Assembly: GCF_024586455.1 (NCBI RefSeq)
Contig: NC_065920.1
Span: forward strand, 76,624,215-76,688,214
Reading direction: 5' to 3'
DNA: 64,000 nt
From: Bactrocera neohumeralis
Lineage: Eukaryota > Arthropoda > Insecta > Diptera > Tephritidae
The notes under the pieces are model-generated. The model ran no database searches, had not been told where the DNA came from, and saw only the letters and a program-made list of their open reading frames with translations. A program made the position numbers and the translations under genes. This document shows, piece by piece, positions 11,413-23,057 of the stretch. The first letter of the stretch is position 1. Each line of letters begins with the position of its first letter.

Positions 11413-11713
11413 GTATGTAAAGTTGTACTGATTTCAAAGAACTCGCTTACTTTTTTCGTGTCATAATTTTGACTTTTACGTATTTGCTGAGCTTTTTTAT
11501 TGTTGTAATTGTTCGCCTGCAGTCCTTGTTGTTTGTATATGTGCGCTCTTTGGGAGTGCATCAGCTGTTCAGCTGTCAAAATCATAATGTTGTTGCTCCC
11601 TGAGGTGGCGTTGAGCTTTTACTACGTATAACTGTTATGTGAGTGAGTTGAAAGTGTGAAGCTCACTCTCCTTTAATTTTGCCTTTAAGCGCTTTGTTGT
11701 AACTCTCACGACC

Positions 11714-12057
11714 ATGTAACTTTAACTCAGAAAAGTAAATTTAAAGGGCGTGAACTTAAAGTTCAATTGCTTTCTAGAGTTAAAGGTTAAAACGACATAA
11801 ACTTAAAGTTCAATTGCTTTCTAGAGGTACAGGTTGTGACCTTAACTCAGAAAAGTAGCTTAGAGCGGCCTGAACTTAAAGTTCGAGTGCTTTCTAGGGT
11901 TAAAGGTTGTGATTTTAACTCAGAAAAGTTACTTAAAATGGCATGAACTTAAACTTCAAATGCTTTCTAAAGTTAAAGGTTTGTGACCTTAACTCAGCAA
12001 AGTAACTCGAAGCGGCATAAAGTTAAAGTTCAAAAATTTTCTACAGTTAAAGGTTGA
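11714..12057. repeat. 73-bp tandem repeat array
   Basis: Units begin near 11721, 11841, 11914 and 11988. The first interval (120) is one full unit plus a 47-bp short unit lacking the CTCAGAAAAGTA part; the others are 73 and 74 bp. Each unit contains TTAACTCAGAAAAGTA, the near-palindrome GAACTTAAAGTTC and GCTTTCTAGAGTTAAAGGTT. About 4.7 copies, diverged. Confidence 0.9.
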
Positions 12058-12756
12058 TGTACTTATTAAAAGTGGAAAAGGGAAGCTTCTGATTTGGGAA
12101 ACCCCTTCCACCAACCAGCTTAACACTTGTATATAAATAAGTTTGAAGTTATTGCAAGTGTTCCTCAAATTGCGGTAAAGAAAAGTTTAGTGAAGGTTTG
12201 GAACTTACAAAGGATAGAGCAAACTACAAACAAATATTTAGTATCTCCAACATCAAAGAGTTTAATAACCATAGTGTTTGGTTTAAGACTGTTGTAAAAC
12301 CTTTGTGTCTCCAAAATAATAAAAACTCAGCATTATATGTTCTTTCATCCTCTTTTAAACGCACTTAACTTCATGTAAATCGGATGAGAGACTTTAAAAG
12401 AGACTTTGTTGTATTGAGTCTAATGTAGCCTATTTTGAATAAATAATAACTTGCAACGATAATGTAATTTAATTTTATTCGATACCCAAAAGTTTCGGTT
12501 ATTTCTAGGACACACCTTATATGTATATACATAAGTACATATCGTCACCGAAATGTAAAATAACGTAACATAGATTTTCATAAGTTAACATTCGAAGGAA
12601 AAACATTATACAAGAAACCACTCATATTGAAACAAAATTTGAGTTTTGGCTGTAAAATGGTTATTATATCTGACAGCGATTTTCGATTATGTTTGATGAA
12701 ACGCTGTTTTGCATTTTGGGTGACGATATATGTATATATTTTTTTGATTATAAAAT
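12058..12756. other. Gene-free AT-rich stretch
   Basis: No coding signal or recognisable element between the tandem array and the mariner. Confidence 0.5.
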
Positions 12757-13929
12757 AACAGGTCATTTGAAAAGTCCCTACCCTGACACAGAGATCGAAA
12801 TATTAGAATTAAATCCATACATATGATTTTTAGTTATCCCTAACCCTCAAAAGGCGCGTGAATAAATTTGACAGCTGTCGGTTCTTTAGTTAGTAAATTT
12901 TATCATTTTGAGTGGAGCCACTTTCGTCAATGTGAAAAAATAGATAAAAGGGAATTTCGCTTATTGGACGTGGGGAAATAATCACCAAAAACGGTGTACG
13001 CAGCAGACGCCCAAAAAACGTTATTGCCGACGAAAACATCAGAAGAATCCACAAAATTATTTAGAACGTCAGTAAAGTGAAGTTGTTCGAGATAGCAGCC
13101 ACTCTAAGGGTATCAACTGAATGTATACATCACAGCATTCACGAAAATTTGGCTATGAGAAAGCTCTGCAGAATGTGGGTGGCGCGCGAGCTCACTTTTG
13201 ACCAAAAAGAATGACGAGTTGATGATTCGGTGCAGATGTTCAAGCGTAATAAAACCGAGTTTTTGCATCAATATGTGGCAATGGATGAAACATGGCTTCA
13301 TCATTTCACACCAAAGGCAGAGCGACAGTCATCCGAGTGGACCGAATACAATGAATCCGTGCCAAAGCGTAGAAAAACGCGACAATCGGCTGCTAAGGTT
13401 ATGGCATCAGTATTTTTGAATGTTCATTGTATACTATTCATCGACTATCTTTGAAGCGAAAAAACTTAAAGAGTGGCTATTTATGATCTTATTGAATCGT
13501 TTGAAGGGAAAAATCGCTGAAAAATGGCCGCATTTGAAGAGAAAGAAAGTGTTGTTACACCAACACAATGCATCGTGTCACAAGACAGTGAAAACAATGG
13601 CAAAAATTCATGAATTGAAATTTTGAATTGCTTCCGAGTCCACCGCATTGCCCATATCGGCCCCCAGTGACTATTTTCTGTTCTCAGATCTCAAAACACT
13701 GCTCGCTGGTAAGAAATTTTCGTCGAATGAAGAGGTGATCGCTGAAACAGAGGCCTATTTTGAAGCAAAAGACAAATCGTACTACAAAACTGGCATCGAA
13801 AAGTTGGACTGTCGCTATAATAAGTGTATCACCATTGAAAGAAACTATATTGAATAAAAAAAAAAAGGATTTTTGCCAATAAAATTGGTTTTACTAAGAC
13901 AAGTCGGGGACTTCTTAATTGATGTGTTA
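12757..13929 (+). mobile_element. Mariner element with inactivated transposase (mauritiana/vertumnana-like)
   Basis: Imperfect terminal repeats: 12758-12786 has TCATTTGAAAAGTCCC, and 13897-13929 read on the minus strand has TCAATTAAGAAGTCCC. The transposase frame is recognisable from 13009 (RPKNVIADENIRRIHKII, then LFEIAATLRVSTE, MRKLCRMWVARELTFDQK) to the stop at 13857 (RYNKC.TIERNYIE). The first catalytic Asp is present in MDETWLHHF (13281); the second is changed to His (HQHNASCH, 13560); the third is present in PSDYFLF (13666). Frameshifts lie near 13212, 13454 and 13640, and the N-terminal 60 or so residues are missing or unreadable. About 1.17 kb against 1.25-1.3 kb for full mariners. 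Confidence 0.9.
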
Positions 13930-14469
13930 AAAGTTAAAATTTAAAATTTTTTGTGAAAAGTGTAGTTATATTAAAAATGTTAAAAGATTATTCTCGAAGC
14001 GTAGCTACTTTTAGATGTATAAAATATTTTTTAAATTTTCATACATTCATGTTCTCCAAAAATTTTCCAAAAAAAATAATACTATACCTACCTACAACAC
14101 GTTCGACGTACTTTATAGGGAGAACGTAAAATATTTTACGCTTCCTTATTCTCAACTTTATACGTTCTCTGAATTTGAAATCCGTCTACTTCCGAATTAA
14201 TAATAACGAGTAATGCATTAACGTACCGCGAAACAAACGGAACAAAATACGATATCTGTTTGCTCCATGCACAAGCCACGGAAAAACGATACGTACATAT
14301 AACATAAACTGAACGTATAGCGTACTTTAAGTAGAGAACGAAAATTTTTTAACGCTCTCTGCTTTTGAGCTTTATCCGTTCGCGTTAAACATATCGTAAA
14401 TTTGTCTTACGGGTATTTTTATACCGGATTTGTGATTTCGTATAGGAGAGCCCAACATAAGCTTTCACC
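13930..14469. other. Gene-free, with scattered GAGAACG motifs
   Basis: AT-rich. From 14100 on it carries copies of AGAGAACG and CGTTCTCT (near 14120, 14163, 14335), which belong to the island extending to about 16965. Confidence 0.5.
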
Positions 14470-14569
14470 AGAGAACGTATATTTATAGAGAAGGTTCACG
14501 ATGACGAAAATTTAGGGATATTTCAATTTTGGGATATTACCTGTTTTGGATGGGTGCATTTCACCACAG
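14470..14569 (+). repeat. Left arm of a 2-kb inverted-repeat island
   Basis: 14470-14500 (31 nt, starting AGAGAACGTATATTTATAGA) is the exact reverse complement of 16436-16466. 14554-14569 (GTGCATTTCACCACAG) is the exact reverse complement of 16375-16390. The sequence between the two blocks has diverged in length and content. Confidence 0.85.
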
Positions 14570-16374
14570 AAAATTATTAGCGCATTTCACCATTTAACAT
14601 CAGGGGCACGACAAAAAGATACGATTATATTAACCAATAAGAATATGTTAATTTCAATGTTCAAAAAGGTAAGCTTACAGATTCCCGGTTCTACTATGCG
14701 CAAACGATGCTGCATATAATTTATAGATCGGTATACATATGTAAATATATTTGTTATGAAAGCGTGTGTAAAATAAAATATATTATTCTTGATGAATTGC
14801 ATAAAATCCAAAAATATATTTCGTACGATTTGTATTACTGCCTACATATGCATTTTATATATGTTTGGTACGACATACATACATATGTATTTTATATACT
14901 TAAATAATATTTGCGGTCATTAAAATATCATGAAAAGACCATTGCACATTTGTCCATATATAATTATGTGTGCATGAAACATATGACAAATCATACGCAT
15001 AATGTTTGTTTTGTCTACATGCAACATATGTATGTAAATATGTACACTTGCTTCATGCGAGTTGACGTGACAACCAATGGCGAATATTTTTTGCTTTCAT
15101 GTCAAAGAATCAATGCTTCACAAAGTTGTGTTGTTGGTAAAAATACAAACGAACGATCGCTAATTGCCACTGCTTCCCTTGCCGCTAACCAGGCGAACAA
15201 ACCAACGTTTGTATGTTTGTGTGTGAGCTTGATACATATCGAAGAAAGCGAACAATATTTGATTTCTTTATGTGCCACAATTAAATATAGCTTTTTGTGA
15301 CGATATGGCACTTGCGAAGAGCGTAGTTCTCTTAAAACAAAATCAGATAAACATACCGTCAGATTTTAAAGTTGAAAAATATTTAAAATTACACTTCAGA
15401 GGAAAGAATATTTTATATATTTGGCAACTTGAAAATCGACAAATAAACATTTTATTCTATACTTATATTTTAAGAAAATGTTTTTTATGATTTTTGGCTT
15501 TGATCGTTCGGCAAAGCCATGATAAAGAATGTAATGGTATGTGAAGCAAGTTTGCTTTGAAAGGGCGCTTGCGTTCAGAGAAAATATTGTCTTGTGTATT
15601 TTTCACAAATTTGACGATTTTCTGCCATAAACGCCGCTGATGCTATTTGAACCCATTGTTGTTTTTGTAGAACCATATTTTTATTTTTGCGGGTGACATA
15701 TCTTTTATATGAAAATATTATTTTATGTTGTGTATGCACTATTTGAGTGGGAATGTCATACGTACATATTTCTTGTACGTATATTTGTAATTTGTCATTA
15801 TTTGTTCGGCAATGTCGTGCAATAATATGAAATGTACATATAGACAGTGTCACTTTTTATAAAATGATAACATCACGATTTGAATTTGAATTGTACATAA
15901 TTATTGTATGTAACTATGTGCTAATATGAGAACGACGAAAATTTAAATGATTTAATTTACAGACGATGTTCTTGTAATAATTAAGTTTTTTAGGATATTC
16001 ATATGTCAAAATATGTATGATATACAAATAACATATCCACATACGTAAAATATATTTGTGAATTTATAACATATTATCAAACATATGAAATATTTAAAAA
16101 GTTCTTTTCTCTTTAGATATTTGTACATACATATGTACCTAAAATATTACTTTGAAAATATCATAATTTAATATAATGTTATCAATTTTGAACGAATTCA
16201 GAAAACGAAAATGATTTTCATATCAAGAACGTATGATTGCATGTAAACGTATAAAAATATAAGCAAAAGGCCAACAAATGTACGTTTGTAATAGCAATGT
16301 ATTCTTTTGAGAATAATTTTCATTGAATGCTCAGCTCTGTTCACGAACTGTTATAATTTCTCCTTCTGATCTTG
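14570..16374. other. Interior of the inverted-repeat island
   Basis: Very AT-rich, with many ACATACATATG-type words. A 129-codon plus-strand frame at 14911-15300 is His/Met/Cys-rich and resembles no family; treated as chance. A small perfect hairpin sits at 15497-15519 (GGCTTTG stem). Confidence 0.4.
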
Positions 16375-16466
16375 CTGTGGTGAAATGCACTCATCGCATT
16401 TTGTTAGCCAAAAATATTTTTTACGCTCTCCGCGCCGTGAACCTTCTCTATAAATATACGTTCTCT
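16375..16466 (-). repeat. Right arm of the 2-kb inverted-repeat island
   Basis: Inverted partner of 14470-14569. The following 150 bp carry further CGTTCTCT and AGAGAACG words, several as palindromes such as AGAGAACGTACGTTCT at 16515. Confidence 0.85.
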
Positions 16467-16659
16467 GCTTTCACTATAGAACGACGTTCTTTGAATTCAT
16501 TTAACGATACCTGCAGAGAACGTACGTTCTGTCATAAAATGAGAAAAATATACGATTATAGAACGTAAGAATTTACGACAGAGAACACATACGTTCTCTG
16601 ATACTATCCTTTTGAACACGAAAAGTATCGAAAATAAAACATATTATTCCTTTGACGAT

Positions 16660-16965
16660 ATTCCAGAAAAATTTACGGTCATTTTCTCCATAAAGTAAAT
16701 CTATGTTAAATTATATTCACTAATTTCATCGAAATAGAAAAAATTACGTTTCTTTTATCGTAAAATAATATCTATGTTAAATTATTTTCACTAGAGAACG
16801 ACGTTTTTCGATTTCTCTTGAAGAACGTACGTTATTTCATAGAACCAGAAAAATTTACGTTCCTTTTTATCGTAAAATAATATCTATGTTAAATTATTTT
16901 CACTAGAGAACGACGGTCTTCTATTTCTCTCGAAGAACGTATGTTATTTCATAGAACCATACCTT
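16660..16965. repeat. 111-bp tandem repeat
   Basis: GTAAAATAATATCTATGTTA begins at 16761 and again at 16872, a period of 111 bp. A shorter, older unit precedes (ATCTATGTTAAATTAT at 16698). Each unit includes TAGAGAACGACG and GAACGTA.GTTATTTCATAG, tying the array to the island at 14.1-16.6 kb. Confidence 0.85.
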
Positions 16966-18120
16966 TTTGGTATGAAAATATATTATAAAGTTCTTGAAAT
17001 ATATTTCATTGGAACAGTAGATTATTAAATTTCTGTTACTTTTAAAGGCTGATTGTAGATTACTTTTTGAAAATATTATTAATAATTGTAGCACCGACAC
17101 TTAAAAGCATACATACTCTGAAAAACATTTTTTGGAAACAACATATGCGACACATATAAAAAAAAGATAGAGAAAAAAAGCAAACATACCACAACTCTCC
17201 AATAATATTATTTAGGTCTTCATTAAATACTTCTGCTTTGAAGAAAACGGCTTTTTAACTGAAACACAGGAAGTACCATAAAGGCCACAGAAGAGCTTTT
17301 CGAAAAGCTTCCGTTTTTGTCTCACAGTTTGAATGAATTGCACAGGAAGAATGCGCAACAACAACGAATATTTAACAACCATTTTGTAATTGAAGTTCGA
17401 AATTTTCACGGTTTTTAATTATTCACGGCTTTTATGGAAAATATTTGCAAATTAAAAACTATAGCCGGATATTCTTACACTTTAAATATACTAAATATTT
17501 AAGAGAAACTGCAAATTTTAAAGAGCTTTCTAAATTACATTCAGCATTACTTAATAAACCTTTCAACTTCACAAGAACATTAGACTTTTTTCACACTTCT
17601 TCTCATGGTTTTTCTCTAATTTGACATATTTGCACTTTCTGCTTTCTTTATCTCCATTTTTTATAAATACCCAAATCATCAAAAAATAAACACTTTTTGC
17701 GATTAAAATATATATATACATAAGGATGAAATATACACAACATTTCTGCTTGCTATGTGCGGCTCTTGGCATGAAATTGTTAATCTCGCGCGACAACATC
17801 CGATTTACTACTGAGCTTAAGTGCAATATAAGTGTCGGCTGTATTAATAAAATCAAAAATAAAGCGATTATATGCAGAAGTAATTTGCGTAAGAATTTGC
17901 TAATTGATGTTGTCTTTTAAAATTGCCGACAGCTGCGTTGTTGTTGGTGCGCGTCACTGTCTTCGAAAAAGCTCAAAGAGGTTGAAAAAGCTCTATGTCC
18001 GTTGCTTTTCATCTAGAAAATCTTGATGCTCATCCTGTCCATCGTCGAAATGTCGGTTACGTTTACGAATCTTGATTTTTTTGCTTTAAAAGCACGCGTT
18101 CGTTTAAAAAACTTAAATTC
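16966..18120. other. Gene-free AT-rich stretch
   Basis: Nothing recognised. A short minus-strand frame at 18085-17995 is strikingly charged (IKIRKRNRHFDDGQDE) but only about 30 codons between stops. Confidence 0.4.
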
Positions 18121-18236
18121 AAGTTGAATAATATTGACGTGGAATGTAATGGTGAGTTTTTATTTGGTGTTTGGTGAGTTAAGTTTAAGTTGAATAATTC
18201 TGATGTGGAAGGCAATGGTGAGTTTTATTTGGTGTA
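18121..18236. repeat. 66-bp tandem duplication
   Basis: AGTTGAATAAT starts at 18122 and 18188. Both copies continue through ATGGTGAGTTTT and ATTTGGTGT. Confidence 0.8.
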
Positions 18237-18879
18237 TAATTTTACGATTTTGGTTATTCTTCCATATATACATGTATGTACATATTTCAACTAATTTGTG
18301 ATAACATATTTTCAAAAATAAAAAAAAAATATTATTATAGTTAATACAAAATACAGTTTTTCCTTTATGAATAAAATAAGGTTGGATACAAATAATATTA
18401 ACTAACAGTTATTACTTTACATAGTCCTCTTAATGGGTCTGAAATGTTCAGAATTGTGTTAGAAGCCTTTATGAACATCTAAAATTAATGATTTTTCTCG
18501 ATTTATATTTGGAAAAATTTTGCGTAAAATGCATTCAACGATATAATTGTAAATTTAACATCTATTCCTTCCATAAAAGAGCTAAGTTCTGGTGTAATAT
18601 TTTATACTCTCACAACTTGCAATACCAAAGCCGAGGAAATATTTCGCACCACACAAATATTCTCTCAGAACTTCAATTCTATACTTCACTGACTTACTGA
18701 TATTTGCGATACAAAATCAGCCAAATACATTGGGCTACATATATGTATTTCGGTCGTAAGCTGTTATAACGGGTTCTTCAATAGGGACACTACAAATGTA
18801 GACCAATAGGGACAACAAAAGACGCCATATTTTTTTGCGCCCTTTAACATTTCTCTTCAGTAAGGTTTGCCATTTCATT

Positions 18880-19400
18880 ATGGAAAGATATTCCATTCAA
18901 AAACGAGTCAAAATGATTAAAAATCTACTACAGAAATTCGGAGTCAGTGGCCTCAACTTTAAGAGCGCTACGTCCAAATTATGGTCGTCATAATCGTCCT
19001 GTCAGATCAACAATTGAGTGTCTAGCGGGAAAAATTTGAATCCACAGGCACAGTAGAATAATCTTCGCGTGCCAGTAAGACAAAGAAGTGTCTGTAGTGT
19101 CGAGAATATTGTTGCCGCTAGCGCAGCAATTGACTTACATCCTTACAAGACCAAATTCACGCACGAACTCAAGCTGTTTGACCACCAGATCTGTCGTATG
19201 GTCGTGAATTGGGCTGAGCAACAACTTGAAAATGATGCGGATTTTCATCGAAAAATCATCTTCAGCGTTTAGGCTGATTTCTGGCTGACTGTCTTCGTCA
19301 ATAACCAAAATGTGCATTATTGGTCATGCAGCAATCCACACGTACTCCATGAGTCACCATTGCATTCCGAAAAAATTACGGAGAGTTACACTACCGCAAA
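18880..19400 (+). mobile_element. N-terminal half of a DDE transposase relic (DUF4817-type)
   Basis: Begins with ATG at 18880 (MERYSIQKRVKMIK). After a frameshift it continues STLRALRPNYGRHNRPVRST near 18945-19010, then LAGKFESTGTV, VPVRQRSVCSVENIVAAS near 19067-19110, LHPYKTKFTHELK near 19137, NWAEQQLENDADFHRKIIFS near 19207-19266, then a stop where the catalytic Asp-Glu should be (DEAHFWL becomes *ADFWL), then PHVLHESPLHSEKI near 19335. The RRSQELG region is missing, as in the relic at 380-1180. The C-terminal half is absent. Same superfamily as the two relics at the left edge, but a different copy. Confidence 0.85.
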
Positions 19401-20100
19401 ACCAACCACAAAGTTTAAAATTATACATTATTTCAATTATAAGCAGCAGTTTTATATAGTTCCGATTTATGCTTAAAATTGATCGTTTTTAAAATATCGA
19501 ACGTGAAAATGCAGCAGTTTTAGCCGATTTATGCTTGAAAATCGTTGGCTTCAGGGTCAGGAAATCGAATATCGAGTTCTATCTATATTGGCATGGAATG
19601 TACTTTGTCAGGAATGAACAATTTCATTGATATCCTAGACCTTTCTTGCTTGTTTTTTAAACTCTTGTAACGCTCTTATTGAAAAACCCCTTATTAATAT
19701 GTTAAGGGAACATAAATAGCACCTTGAGATAATTTAATGGGAGATATTTTCATGTTAGTAGACGTGTAATTTCATTGCACTGGTGTAAGTCAATGCTAAA
19801 GGGCTTTCAAAAAAGCTACTTTTGACAAACACAAGCTTGATTTGAGAAAATTCCCGTACAAGGGTAATTAAAGCAGCATGAAATCACACATTTCGACAAT
19901 ACAAATGTGCAGCATCTTATGACTATGTATCTTACTGAACTTTAAATAAATCAATATTCTATAAAAGCTTGCAGTTTGGGCGTGTTTTATGTGCTTGATA
20001 CTGCGTTTTGATGAAAGAGTTTGAAGAAATGTGGTTGACTTTAATGCGTTTGGCGTGAAATACTTGTATGGTAGTACATTTATTACTATCATTATTTTTC

Positions 20101-20151
20101 TTATTGTTGTTGTTGTTGTTGTTATTGTTATTAATATTTATTTTTATTATA
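20101..20151. repeat. (TTG)n/(TTA)n microsatellite
   Basis: Trinucleotide run that gives poly-Asn and poly-Leu frames on the two strands. Confidence 0.9.
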
Positions 20152-20730
20152 AGAAGAAGAATTATTGTATACATTATTTTTAATATTATTATTTATTATT
20201 ATCATAATCAATGCTATGCATCACTGCTTGTTTTTGAAATTTTTCCCTCAAACTTCCAAATTAATACCAAAAAAGCATAGTGTTTTTTTTTACTACTAAA
20301 CCCTCTGGTCTATACATTTTTACACTTTAAATGTTCGCCTCAAGTTCGCCATAAATTTTGCAGCGCTTGTTATCTCATTCCTGTTTAGCATGCAAACTTT
20401 ATCGCAGACATTACATAATCACCGCCGAATATCCGACTTATGTCAATTAGTTTTGTTATTTTGATGTCAAATTCTAAAGACACAATCACCTCCGAATAGC
20501 AATTAAAATATTATGCTAAACAAAAAGTAACTTAAAGTACTCTAAGGCAAAGTAAAGCAGCAAAAGTAAAGTAAAGTAATAAAACAAAAACCTACTCCAG
20601 CCATTCATTATCAAAAGTATACCTTTAATTAGCCACACAGTCACAATGGCCCCCTTTCTTTAAAACCCGCAAGCCGTTACTAAAAAATCTCATCAGAAGT
20701 ACTACTTATACGCGCACTTGCTGTATACAA

Positions 20731-20747
20731 CTTACTTACTTACTTAC
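20731..20747. repeat. (CTTA)n microsatellite
   Basis: Four units, with looser CTTG/CTTA copies again near 20785-20805. Confidence 0.85.
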
Positions 20748-22401
20748 CTACACACACATATACAAAAGCGTACTTACACATCTACTTGCTTGCTTACTTA
20801 CTTACGTAGTTGCTACTCACGTTCGCGCCCTCTTGCACACTTAAAATGAGTTTCCTAATAATTTTTGCAAAGTGCCTGCGGCATATTTGTTGCTACGTGC
20901 GGAAGCGGGTTGCGGGCAGCGTGCAAAGGGAAGTGGGAATCTCAAGTGGGTGGCAGCGGAGGACACCTAGCGCGACCAAGCGAAAATTACCTCATTGGCA
21001 GCTGAATTTATCACAGCATCTAAAATGGGAAAATATAGTGCTCAGCACAAAAGAAAGAAGCATGAAATTGTTGCGCAAGACTTACACGCGTACTCACAGC
21101 CATAGATAATATTAAAGTAGCACAGCATACCGTTTCGCCTACATACCATAGTCAGGCGCATTTATGTGCAAAATATACGACTACAGGCATTTATTTTGTG
21201 TACAAATAAGTACTTAGTTAAAAATTGTGCGTTAATAGTTGTGTGAGTCGGACTTCATTATATACTTCAAGGCGCGCAAAAGCGAAATTTGACTCGAGTT
21301 CGGGTAGGGCTGCTGCAATTGAGCGGCTTGCGGGAGCTTTTTTTGAGCGAAAGAGCAGAAGTATTGATATGTGAGCGAGGTTGTAGGGTGGGGAAATGTT
21401 CCAGCACTCAATTGGAAAGCAATGGTTAACAGTTTTCTATGTTTTAACAGACTTTAAGATTCTTGAAAATTTTTAAAATTTTTTGGTTTGAAAAAAATTG
21501 TTTATGCATAAAAGCAATTCAAGAATTTTTTTATACTTATTATTTTTTGAGGTATAAAAGCGACGAAAATAAATAAAAATTAAATATATACATATATCCA
21601 ATGCTAAAAATGTGAAATGTTATTAAATATTTAAATATTATTATTATATAATTATGTATAATATAATATTTATATGTCCTGAATATCAAACAAAAAATTA
21701 AAATTTTATAACAAAAAAAGAAGGTTAAAAATTTCAATTACTTAAAAAAAAAATAACCCTTATAACATTTAATCACATTTAATATAATATTTTTATATCC
21801 TGAATATTAATTCAAAATATAAACATTTTCCAATAATAAAAAATATTAACAAAGGAAAAAAAATCGCTTACAATAAAAAACAAATATTTTTTAGAATATT
21901 TAAACGCGAATCTCGCTTTCAATATTTAAATTCTCATAGAGCAGTTTATTTTTCCTTTTCATCTTCATATGGGAAAACTTAGACTAACCATGTTTTAACC
22001 ATTTAAATTCAAATAACCAAATATGTTCCTTCATTTTACTTAAGTACAGTTATAAAGGCCTGCAACTTCGAGTTCGACACTGTTAAATGTAACAAGTTTA
22101 TCTTGCTTCACTGCTTTCTGTGCTGTTTGCATAGCTTTTAAGCTATTTATTGTGTTCACCACACTTTTCTCTGCAATGCAAGGAATCAAATTACCACATG
22201 GTGTCATGTAACTGTTTACTAATGTTGATTATGCTGATAATGAACTGTGTTTGCATTTCAATAGTTTTTGGATGGAATTTTAATGTTGTGAAGAAAATAT
22301 AGCTTTGCATCCGCAAGGTAACTGAATGAAATCAGCTAATTTTTATATCTACTTAAATTTGCAGTTATCACTAAGTTTGTTTTAATTTTGCCGCTTTATG
22401 T

Positions 22402-23057
22402 TTAAGGGGTTACATGGATTTCCTAAGGTAAAAACAGCCTTTCTTTTACAATTTTTTTCTCATATAAGAAATGGAGTACTTTAAAAGAAATATTATATAA
22501 TATTATTGTTACAAAAATACACTATTAACAAAGAAATTCTGAAATTTTTAAAAAAAATTCTTTAAACTCGACCATTGCGATGCCCCCTCGGAAAAAAGAC
22601 GCGCCCGGGTTGGCAGGATAACTCCTTACAGGATTATTTAAAGTGGAAAAATACGTGTTTTAGTTAAAACTTTAACTTTAAAGTTGGACTAAGGAAAAAA
22701 ACTGAATATTGGATTTTTGGCAGCCATTTATATACAAAAAATTTCAGCGAAAATTTCGGGACATTTTTTTTCCAATCGTCCAAGTCTTTAAGAACTGTAT
22801 CTTAAAGACCTGTGTAAAATTTAATGAAGATCGGTTGATTAGTTCTCGAGAAATCTTGCCAACCGACTTCAAAAACACAGTTTCGAGAAAAACGCTTTTA
22901 AAGGCGGCGCACTTAGCCTAGCTAGCTTCGAGCGCACAAGTTCCCAAGGCTGTATCTCCGAAACTACATATTACTTGGATCAACTTGAAAATTTTGGGCA
23001 ATATTCTAGAGGTGTTGGAGAACTTAAAAAGACAAAAAAAATCTGATTTTTCGAAAC
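22402..23057 (+). repeat. Left inverted arm of the TTAA element
   Basis: Uninterrupted arm. It preserves the pre-insertion sequence of the mariner target found in the right arm (AACTACATATTACTTGG at 22962-22978). Confidence 0.85.

Larger units (their letters stand above)
19401..22401. other. Gene-free stretch with microsatellites
   Basis: No supported gene. It holds a (TTG)n/(TTA)n tract at 20101-20151, a (CTTA)n tract at 20731-20747, and a very AT-rich block at 21450-21920. A 99-codon frame at 20810-21109 starts in the CTTA-type sequence and lacks support. Confidence 0.5.

Noticed and set aside
14911..15300. 129-codon frame inside the inverted-repeat island
   Set aside because: Met/His/Cys-rich composition caused by CATATG/ACATAC words; not similar to any transposase.
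17995..18090. Charged minus-strand frame (IKIRKRNRHFDDGQDE)
   Set aside because: Protein-like wording, but only about 30 codons between stops and without start or splice sites; could be a scrap of an unidentified element.
19959..20280. Poly-Asn (minus) and poly-Leu (plus) frames
   Set aside because: They are produced by the (TTG)n/(TTA)n microsatellite at 20101-20151.
20810..21109. 99-codon plus-strand frame after the CTTA repeat
   Set aside because: No recognisable family, no good initiation context and no splice evidence.
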